Shown piece by piece: positions 56,047 through 64,000 of a stretch of DNA of 64,000 nt. This DNA comes from Zingiber officinale (Eukaryota > Streptophyta > Magnoliopsida > Zingiberales > Zingiberaceae). The number at the start of each line of letters is the position of its first letter. Position 1 is the first letter of the stretch. The notes below the pieces were generated by a model, which was not told the origin of the DNA, ran no database searches, and saw only the letters and a list, made by a program, of their open reading frames with translations. The position numbers were made by a program, and so were the translations under genes. Location: NCBI RefSeq assembly GCF_018446385.1, contig NC_055987.1, positions 28,774,202 to 28,838,201 on the forward strand. The letters are read 5' to 3'.

Positions 56047-57589
56047 GGGTTTTCTCTGTGTATTTGGTATTAGTTTAATTACGCACATGTCATACATAAT
56101 TTAAGCGTGATAATAGTATGTGCTAACTTTGTGGACGCAGGATCCAACTATTATGACTTTTAGTTATTATGTGTGTGATCGACCCTTGGACATGTCAAGG
56201 GCATTTATACGTGTGTGCATGATTGTATTATAAATACAGCAGAGCTGTATTTAGTTTTATTAGATTTTATTTTGATCTAGATACATGTACATTCCTTTTA
56301 TGGAATATAGAATCAAAATGTAAAATTTATTTATGTCATGAATCGAATCTTGCAAAGCGGAACCTTCTAAGGACCAGAGGCGCAATGAACTAGGAGCAAG
56401 ATGGATGCGACTACTAGACCCGGTGGCCAAATATGGCAGCAAATTGGGATGACAACACACGGAGGATAACTAGAGATAAAAGCCATAATAGTTGAAAATT
56501 AGATTTTCTATTTATTGCTTTTATATCGTGTGTGTGCATGTTGGTTTACATATTTAGTAGGCTAGCATAGTTAAAATTCCTCATTTATAAATAACTAAGT
56601 GGAGAGGGATTTTAAGTAAATCCCATGGTCTCCATTATCTGGTTTGTAAGTGATGCAAACAAGCTTGCTGGCTCGAGTGCCTTCCTCCATAACGGATGAG
56701 CTTGTTTGTGGATCACTGATAGACTTCCATTTTGGATGACTATAGGAAGTTAATTAAGAACATGTGATCTTCCCCAACGGAAGGGGCATAATCTTATTAA
56801 TGGACTTAGTGTCAAGTAATGGTATACACTTAGACACATTTAATAGTATCCTCCCCAACGGAGTCACTACTATCACTTGTGTGACCAAAGGGAAACCAAC
56901 TATTGATTTGTCATAAAACTAGATTGGCAATATAATAAAATTAATAAACCCCTCTTACAAATGTTTGAATTTGTATACGTCCACACTAACGTGGCATACA
57001 AGATTCATGGTGTTTGAGGTAATTTTATTTGTCAAAAAGTTATATTGACAAGATAATCAATGGGTAAAACCCTCCTCTTATAAATGATGAATTTGTATAC
57101 GTCCACACTAACGTGGCATGCAAAATTCACGGTGTTTGAGGTGTTGGTGAATTTAAATAATATTGTTTGAGGAATCAATGTTATTTTAAATTAAAGTTTT
57201 GACCAAATATTTGATCAAAGATAGATCAACTATTAATTTTATTCGCCATAAAGTAAAATTGACGAGATAATAATAAAATTAATAAAATCTCCTCTTTGAT
57301 TTTGTATACATAAAATTCATTGAGATTTTAAGGAGTTGATCTTGACCAAATATTTTGTGATTCTTAGGATGTTTGTCAATCCCTAGTAGTCATACTATAG
57401 AAAAGACTTAGTAGTCCCAATTGTAATGATTGGAAATAGGACTTGGACATTAATGTAGACTGCCTTCTTAGAACTAAGAACAATTTAGGTGTATTTAATT
57501 CATTAGTTGAAACATGTCTAGTGGTGTTATCTACCAGAACCTAGAGTGTAGATACAAGATGCCATTAATCATGTCTGCAATTCATTGCA
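56047..57589 (+). other. copia leader and gag region, no readable gag
   Basis: Contains a direct duplication (about 56945-57022 and 57063-57145) with GAATTTGTATACGTCCACAC and TAACGTGGCAT. Stops throughout; no zinc knuckle seen. Confidence 0.6.
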
Positions 57590-60490
57590 GGGTTCCAGGA
57601 AACCCGACAACTAAATGAAAGGTAAATCACCGTCCACATGGGCACTACTGTAAAAGTGGTAGCTGTTGCAGTGGGAGATGTTTATCTTTCGATAAGAATA
57701 AAATATGGATTTTAAGTAATTGTCTTTACGTACCAAGTTTAGAAAGAACCTGATTTCAGTTTCTAAACTATTATAGATATTGTGTCTATTTTGATAACAA
57801 ATTTGTTATCAAGAAAAATAGGGAAGTTATCTATTCTGGTATGATGGTTGACAATTTATAATCCAATAACTCCCACGATGCAACAAATGGAAATTAGTAA
57901 CACATCTTCTAATTTTAAGAGAAAGCAACCTTTAGAAATGAACCAATTATATCTTTGGCATCTAAAGCTAGGTTATACTTGAGTAGGATTCATTGGTAGC
58001 TGATGAACTTTTGGGTTCATTAGTAGTGGAAATCTTTCCAACCTGCGAGTCTTACTTGGAAGGAAAATAACCAAGAAGCTTTTAAGTCCAAGGGATATGG
58101 AGCCAAAGATATGTTGGAATTGGTTCATTCTAATTTGTGTGATCCTATGACTATCCAAGCAAGAGGTAGTATTGAATATTTCGTCTATTTTATAGACAAC
58201 TATTCAAGATACAAATAAATTTACTTAATGTACCGCAAGACTAAGTACTTTGATTAGTTCAAAGAGTACAAGGCTGATGCGGAGAAATGTTAAAGTAAAA
58301 GTCACTATGGTAAGATCGTAGTGGCAAGTACCTCTTGGAGAATTTAGGAGTCACTTATCAGAAGTAGGGATTCAATCCCAACTAACTGCACTTGGTACAC
58401 CCCAACAGAATGGTGTAAGATAAAGGAAGGTATAGGACTCTTATGGAAATAAGTAGATTGAATGAGTTATTTAGATTATTACCAAAATCATTTTAAGGAT
58501 ATACTCTGGAAACGGAAGTGAATATAGTACCTTCCAAAGACAGAACTCTCTACTCATATAGAATTGCTGAATAGGCGTAAGCCTATTTCGTAGCATGTTC
58601 GGATTCGGGTAGTCCAGCATATATGCAGAAGAGAGACAATGATAAGTTGGACAGGAATTCACTTGTTTGTGGGTTATCCTAGAGAAATGAAAGTAGGTTT
58701 ATAGTCTTAAAAATCAGAAGGTCATTGTTAGCATCAGTGACCGATTTTTAGAAAAGGACTATGTAATAAACCATGTGCCCATAAGAAAACTTGTTCTTAA
58801 GGAAATAATAAAAGACATGTCTAATCTAGTACCAATTGTACAAGATGAGATACCACAAGGAAACTGCAACACGTATCACAAATGATACACAATTGCAGAA
58901 AGTGCCTTGTCATAGTGGGAGGGTTGTTAGGCAACCTAAAAAGATTCATGTTTTGGGAGAGTTTTGGACTCGATCCCGGAGGACATGAACCGATCTCCGG
59001 ACATAAGCACCTCCAAGATAAAGATGCAATATCTTGGTAAAGAGTAATGAATAATGAATTAGAATATATGTATTCTAATAAAACTGAAGCTTGTAGAACC
59101 ACCAAATGGTGTAAAAGCCTTGGGTATAAAAGGTCTATAATAGGAAAAGAGGGATGACAGAAGGTAGAAACTTTCAAAGCAAGGCTAGATGAAAAGGAAA
59201 CTTTTCACCGGTAGCCATGCTTAAGTCTATCCGGATTCTTTTATCTATTTGGTAAGTGGATGTCAAGACAGCATTCCTTAATGGAAGTCTTGAAGAAAGC
59301 ATCCATATAAAGCAACCAGAAGGGTTCATTGCAAAGGGCTAAGAGCATCTTGTGTGTAAGATCAATCAGTCTATGGACTGATACAAAGCTTCAAGGTCTT
59401 GGAACATCCAGTTTATCAAAGTAATCCAGACCTTTGGATTCATTTAGTAACTGGATAAGTCTTGTGTATACAAAAGGTGTGATGGAAGCGTGGTGATATT
59501 TCTTGTACTATACGTAGATAACATTTTTGGTAGTTGGAAACAATATCAAAATGTTGTCAGAAGTAAGGGTATGGTTGTCCAAACAATTCGATATAAAGGA
59601 CTTGGGAGAATGTATATATTCTTGAGATCAAAGTAATAAAGGATCGCAAGAAAAGAATATTTTACTTATTCCAAGCTTTATACATCGGAAAAATCCTTGC
59701 TCGTTTTAAGCATACAAAACTCCAAGAAAGATTTCTTACTTTTTTAGGATGGAGTAACTTTATCTAAAGATATGTCTCTGTAGACATCAAAGGAGATAAA
59801 GGAAATAAAGACAGTTTTTTATACTTTGGCTATCGGAAGCCTAATATATGCTATGCACGAGATCTGAAATATGTTTTGCCAAGGGCATAGTTAGCAGATA
59901 TCAAAGTAACCTTGGACAAGGACAGTGGACTGCAGTAAAGCATATATTGAAGTACCTTAGAGGCACTAGAGATTATATGCTAGCTTACAAGGCAGTTAAT
60001 TTGGTCCTAGTGGGTTGCATGGATTTTGGCTTCTAATCGGATAGGGATAATAATAAGTCAACCTCGGGGTTTTGTGTTTACTTTAGGAGGTAAAGTCATA
60101 ACTATGGAAGAGTGATAAACATAGGTGTTTTTCTGGACTCCACCATAGAAGCTTAGTATATGGCAAGCCTCTGAGGTAGCCATAAAAGCTGAATGACTCA
60201 ATAACCTCAAGATAGACTTAGATATGATTTCTGGTTTGTCCAAAGATTGTTACAATTTATTGTAATAATGTTGGTGTAGTAGCAAACTCGAAGAAACCAT
60301 AAGTCTATAAGGCAAGTAAACACAATAGAGCGCAAATACCACCTAATACGAGAAATCGTATAAACGAGGAGAAGTTGTTGCTGCCTAGATTGCATCAGGT
60401 GATGACCTATAGATCCTTTCACTAAGGTCCTTAAGGCAAGAGCTTTTGATGGGCATGTTGAAGGGTTGGGAATCAGATGTATGGCAGCAT
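57590..60490 (+). pseudogene. copia pol, heavily broken
   Basis: Readable pieces in order: VAVAVGDVYLS before integrase (about 57665), WHLKLGY of the zinc-binding part (57958), ELVHSNLCDPM (58118) and FVYFIDNYSRY-like with catalytic Asp (58185), QVDVKTAFLNGSLEESIHI (59255) and LYVDN in place of YVDD (59513) in reverse transcriptase, then MLCTRSEICFAKGIVSRYQS (59848), QWTAVKHILKYLRGTRDYML and DPFTKVLKARAFDGHVEGL (60410) in RNase H. Many stops and shifts; the last Asp of the catalytic box is Asn. Confidence 0.88.
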
Positions 60491-60510
60491 ATATGGCAGC
60501 TTAGTCTTTT

Positions 60511-60526
60511 AGTATAAGTGGGAGAT
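60511..60526 (+). promoter_or_regulatory. polypurine tract
   Basis: AGTATAAGTGGGAGAT directly before the LTR start TGTTAGAGTG. Confidence 0.85.
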
Positions 60527-61471
60527 TGTTAGAGTGTATACTAAAAGCCTAGCTTTTGGTATAAATATTTATCTAGAAATAAGAATCACATTGGTCAAAT
60601 GTCTACATTTATGATAAATGTAGTTGCTCAATTAATTTATATTATAGATAACATGGTGTGTGGTGTCACACACAAAAGATCATGTTATTGGTTCCTTATA
60701 AATTATAAATGGCAGTTCATGACCAAAATGGAAAGGAACAAACCATTAGAAGGTCGTAGTGTAATTAGGTATTAGTTTATCTTGACTATATAATTACACT
60801 AGTACACTCAGAGTGTATTGAGTAGGACCATTTGAGGTCGTTTCTTTTATACTGACTTTATAAAGGAACAAAGACCTCAGTTATTATGGAAGTGTGTGCT
60901 CTTAATCCTAATATAATAACAAGCACATATATTTGATATTTATTTCTTTAATTTATCAATGGGTGAGATTTAGTTCGATGAATCAATAAGCCCGATAAGT
61001 TGGGAAATGGTATCACTTATAGTGTGTGTTGTTGATTATAGAAGGAAACTGTGTCCTAGAGATACTAGGTTGATAATGTCCTCAAGAGGAGCTCATAAGG
61101 ATTGTCATGTTAAACCCTGCAGGTGGACCTAGTCCGACATGACGATGAAGTTGAGTGGTACTACTCTTGGAGCTAGATATTAATTAAGTGAGTTGTCAGT
61201 AACTTACTTAATTAGTGGACATTTGTTATCTTAAACACAGGGAGAGTAACACACTCATAATAAGAAGGAGCCCAAAAATGTAATTTGGGATTGGTGTGGT
61301 AGTTCAATAATAATTCTCTAGTGGAATGAATTATTATTGATAAAATTAAGTTGTGTGTTCGGGGCGAACACGGGATGCTTAATTTTATCGGGAGACAAAA
61401 ACCAATTCATCCTCTCGGTCCCTATCGTAGCCTCTTAATTATAGAGTACTATACCCACCTTCTTACCCATC
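60527..61471 (+). repeat. 3' LTR of the degenerate copia element, truncated
   Basis: 945 bp of an expected 2.5 kb, nearly the same as 53505-54435. It stops within CTTCTTACCCATC and joins gypsy RNase H coding sequence. Confidence 0.9.
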
Positions 61472-61738
61472 CAGAAGATACCCTGAGTGGAAAACCAGGC
61501 GGCAGATGAGTTAGCCAAACTAGCAAGTTCAATAACGTCGGTCGTCATCCAGCAGCCAATTGAACAAGTATCTTTGGGGGCACACGTCGACCGGATGGAG
61601 GGCCTCGAGTTTCCAAGCGATTGGAGGACAACAATCATTAAATTTCTTCGGTCGGGGGTAACACCATCCGATCGGGAAGCAGCCCAGCAATTAAGGAGGA
61701 GAGTCGGTCGGTTCACGCTCATTGGAGACCAACTCTGA
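61472..61738 (+). pseudogene. gypsy archaeal-type RNase H to integrase fragment
   Basis: The plus strand reads ENQAADELAKLASS, then EQVSLGAHVDRMEG and TPSDREAAQQLRRRVGRFTL, matching the equivalent part of the gypsy element near 7780-8050. A TGA sits where the relative has CGA (near 61480). Confidence 0.88.
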
Positions 61739-61739
61739 G

Positions 61740-62007
61740 CGGCCGAAGAGCTGCTGAGCGGCCAACTGAGAATCTGAATGCAGCGTCACCCGGCCCGCCC
61801 CCACATGCCGGGCGGCCTGTAAGCCAACTATAAGGGCCTCATACTCCTCCATGTCTTTAAAGAGATCAGCCGATCGGAAAGTCTCCTCCATGTCTTTAAA
61901 GAGATCAGCCGATCGGACGATCTTGATGAGGATATCGTCCACGTATACTTCCAAATTGCGTCCGATCTACTCCTTGAACACTTTGTTCATCAAGCGATGG
62001 TAAGTTG
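61740..62007 (-). pseudogene. gypsy RT and RNase H fragments fused in inverted orientation
   Basis: The minus strand has MEVYVDDILIKIVRSADLFK of reverse transcriptase fused directly to EEYEALIVGLQAARHVGAG and LHSDSQLAAQQL of the archaeal-type RNase H, skipping about 300 codons. A 39-bp tandem duplication (61847-61924) repeats SADLFKDMEE. It is head-to-head with the fragment at 61472-61738. Confidence 0.87.
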
Positions 62008-62205
62008 TGTTGGTGCAACCTTAGGTCAAGGTTGACCTGGTTGACCCGACTCGAGTTGACCTGACTCGAGTTGTACTTTGATGTTTGACGAGAATAGAAA
62101 AGTTGTATCTTGATGTTTGACAAGAATACAAACTTGGGAGATTGTGGGTGCAACCTTCGGTCAAGGTTGACCTGGTTGACCCGACTTGAGTTGACCTGAT
62201 TCGGT

Positions 62206-62320
62206 AAAGTCCAAGTATGGAGACTTGGCACGGGAAAAGTCCAAGTATGGAGACTTGGCACGGAAAAGTCCAAGCATGGAGACATGGCACGGAAAAGTCC
62301 AAGCAGGGAGCTTGGCATGG
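62206..62320. repeat. 29-bp tandem repeat AAGTCCAAGTATGGAGACTTGGCACGG
   Basis: Four units. In the first two, CCAAGT and ACTTGG form arms around ATGGAG; later units are degenerate. Confidence 0.82.
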
Positions 62321-62775
62321 GAAGTCGGAGAGGGCTCGACAGCTCGTTCTCCGGACTAGGTCAGAGAGGGCTGAGCTGCTCTCTGACCGCACAGTCGAGA
62401 GGGCTCTGTAGCTCGCTCTCTGGACCGGACGTGGAAGTCGGAGAGGCTCGGTAGCTCGCTCTCCTGACCAGGCGAGAGGGCTCCGGAGCCTGCTCTCCTG
62501 GACCGACTAAGAGAGGGCTCGGTAGCTGCTTCTCGGACTAGGCCGAGAGGCCTGTAGCTCGTTCTCCGGACCGGACGAAGTCCGAGAGGGCTCTGTAGCT
62601 CGTTCTTCTGACTAGGCCGAGAGGGCCCTGAGCTCGCTCGACCTGATGAAGCCGGAGAGGCTCGGTAGCTCGTTCTCCGCACTCAGGCCGAGAGGGCCTG
62701 TGAGCTCGCTCGACCGACATGAGAGAGCTCGTAGCTCGTTCTCCGGACTAGGTCCGAGAGGGCTTAGCTAGTTCT
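62320..62775. repeat. GAGAGGGCTC...CTCTC hairpin array, about ten units
   Basis: Units of about 40-50 bp. One unit has perfect 10-bp arms GGTCAGAGAG (62359-62368) and CTCTCTGACC (62379-62388); others have GTCGGAGAG with CTCTCCTGAC or GGAGA with TCTCC, so arms differ in a matched way. Confidence 0.82.
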
Positions 62776-62799
62776 CGGGACCGTGGAGGTTTAGGGCGA

Positions 62800-63110
62800 G
62801 TCTAAACTCGGATCGGTCCCGTGACCGATCCGGATACGTTGATCGACGGCCGGTGACCGATCGGAATCAACAAATGTGTTTCAGGAATTACCCGACGGTC
62901 GGTGACCGATCGAATCATCGTGCCGAAGAAGATCGGGAGAAGAAGAGGGGATCGGCCCGGGACCGATCCACTGAGTCTCGATCGTCCACAGACCGACGAG
63001 AGTTCGCAACTCTCGGAGCGTGCTGATCGGTCCGGGACCGATCAAGATAGGTCCCGATCGGTCCCCAAGACCGATCAGAGGTCCGACCGATCGGATGGAG
63101 CCCGATCGTC
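62800..63110. repeat. GATCGGTCCCGTGACCGATC palindrome cluster
   Basis: About seven imperfect palindromes such as GATCGGTCCGGGACCGATC, GATCGGTCCCCAAGACCGATC and CGGTCGGTGACCGATC. Confidence 0.82.
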
Positions 63111-63704
63111 CAGTGCCCAGCCGCATGCACAACGGCTAGTTTATGTGTCTTCTTCTTCGCAGGTTATATAACAGGTCGAGGGTAGCTACAGTGCTTCTTC
63201 TTCTTCCTTCTCACTGCGATCTGAGCTTGGTTGAGCTCTGTGTTTCTGAAGCTTCGTGTGAGCTTCCCTCGGCTGGTTTGCTGATCAGCTGTTAACATCG
63301 TGAAGTTGCTGCTTCATCGAACTCCAGTCGACGAGAAGGCAAGCAAAGTGTTTTTACATTTATATTGTTCTTGTTTTCTTTCTCTATTTGTTGTACTCCA
63401 TTCTTGCTGTTGCAAGAGAGATTGTGGCGAGGTTTCTCCACCCAGAAGGAGTTCATATTAGTCGGTTATCCGGGGTCTCATACACCGACGGATTGATAGG
63501 CTTCGTCCACCTTACGGACACGCCGAGGAGTTGGAGTATCATCTCCGAACCTCGTTGCATCATCGTGTTTGAGGTTTGATCTTCTCCACTTTCATTTCTA
63601 CATCGTATTTTCGCTGCACTAACTAAAATTGTAGGAAGAAACGCGAATTTGGGATCGGCTATTCACACCCCCCCTCTCTAGCCTCGACCGTCGATCCTAA
63701 CAAG

Positions 63705-63716
63705 TGGTATCAGAGC
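63705..63716 (+). promoter_or_regulatory. primer binding site, initiator tRNA-Met type
   Basis: TGGTATCAGAGC two bases after the LTR end. Confidence 0.93.
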
Positions 63717-63764
63717 AAGGTTGCTCTTCGTCGGATTAACACCCGGGGGAGTACAAGCTAGAGA

Positions 63765-64000
63765 ATGGATCTACTTGGAGAAGACATCACGATTCCACCC
63801 TTCTACGATCGCGACGACTTCGCGTATTGGAAGGTAAGAATGAAGTATTTTCTTATGACTAACCTAGTGAATTGGAATTGTGTACGAGTAGGTTTTACTC
63901 CTCTGGTGGATAAAAAGGGAGAACCTCTCGAGAAGAAGAAGTGGATAAAGGAACAAATCCACAAATCCACAATCAACGACGAGGTAACGAAAATCCTTGA
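63765..64000 (+). CDS. Sirevirus gag, N-terminal part, cut by window edge
   Basis: An open frame of 78 codons to the edge, starting at the first ATG after the primer site. It opens MDLLGEDITIPPFYDRDDFA, followed by YWKVRMKYFL and LEKKKWIKEQIHKSTINDEV, the usual opening of Sirevirus gag (UBN2-type capsid). No stop in the visible part. Gag forms the particle and binds the element RNA. Confidence 0.88.
   Translation, partial: MDLLGEDITIPPFYDRDDFAYWKVRMKYFLMTNLVNWNCVRVGFTPLVDKKGEPLEKKKWIKEQIHKSTINDEVTKIL

Larger units (their letters stand above)
53505..61471 (+). mobile_element. degenerate Ty1/copia element (Tork-like), 3' LTR truncated
   Basis: Plus-strand: 5' LTR (53505-56031), altered primer site, leader, stop-filled pol (57590-60490), polypurine tract and 3' LTR cut at 61471 after 945 bp. 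The 3' LTR matches the 5' LTR up to TTCTTACCCATC, then gypsy sequence begins. There is no right target duplication because that end is lost. Confidence 0.9.
62008..63702 (+). repeat. 5' LTR of the right-edge Sirevirus
   Basis: About 1695 bp from TGTTGGTGCAACC to TCGATCCTAACA. The first 130 bases are partly repeated from about 62141 (GGGAGATTGTGGGTGCAACC), where a polypurine-tract-like GGGAGAT precedes the second copy; the true start could be that one. Holds three palindrome clusters. Confidence 0.8.
62008..64000 (+). mobile_element. 5' part of a Sirevirus-type copia element
   Basis: LTR (62008-63702), intact primer site and an open gag frame running off the right edge. It is inserted in the gypsy reverse transcriptase fragment at its left. 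The intact gag start and primer site make it one of the better preserved elements here. Confidence 0.88.

Noticed and set aside
62217-63171. Several open frames in the right-edge LTR
   Set aside because: Shadows of the hairpin arrays; the first real gene of the element starts at 63765, after the primer site.

Overview
This is plant nuclear DNA, very probably from a repeat-rich monocot. Two host genes carry introns with GT..AG borders and are recognisable plant families (a COV/LIKE-COV membrane protein and a plastid NifU-like scaffold). A nuclear tRNA-Arg(UCU) lies between them. Nearly everything else is LTR retrotransposon sequence with methionine-initiator primer sites. The species cannot be fixed from the window; a Zingiberales-like genome is only a guess.

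Layout. 1-7070: minus-strand Ty1/copia element (Angela/Tork type) whose 3' end lies off the left edge. It sits inside a minus-strand Ty3/gypsy element of Tat type (7071-12557), which itself sits in a probable chromovirus LTR (about 12563-14157). 14158-24741: remains of a plus-strand Sirevirus-type copia element, split by a complete minus-strand LTR element (15074-22409, target duplication CTTAT) that has a gag-like frame and no pol. 24742-26110 and 26111-32339: two further minus-strand Sirevirus relics, the second split by a gypsy LTR carrying a long minisatellite.

32340-49315 is the gene island. The COV-like gene (33047-39014, plus, 7 exons, 269 residues) and the NFU-like gene (40911-48146, minus, 4 exons, 214 residues) converge tail to tail, with the tRNA gene between. 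COV intron 2 holds a hAT-type MITE with an 8-bp target duplication and a copia fragment. NFU intron 2 is 5.8 kb and holds a 3.66 kb copia element with target duplication ATCTT.

49316-64000 returns to repeats: a MITE-like element, a clean solo gypsy LTR (target duplication ATACT), an unassigned 2.6 kb stretch, a degenerate plus-strand copia element (53505-61471) sitting in a gypsy LTR, a scrambled gypsy mosaic, and the 5' end of a better preserved Sirevirus (62008 to the right edge).

The most striking pattern is not a gene. At least seven different LTR families here each carry their own cluster of short imperfect palindromes. In several, the two arms change together from copy to copy. The clearest case is five 41-bp units in both LTRs of the 15-22 kb element, where 7-bp arms co-vary around a shared 19-bp centre. 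This points to selection or copy-correction on a foldable structure in LTR DNA or RNA.
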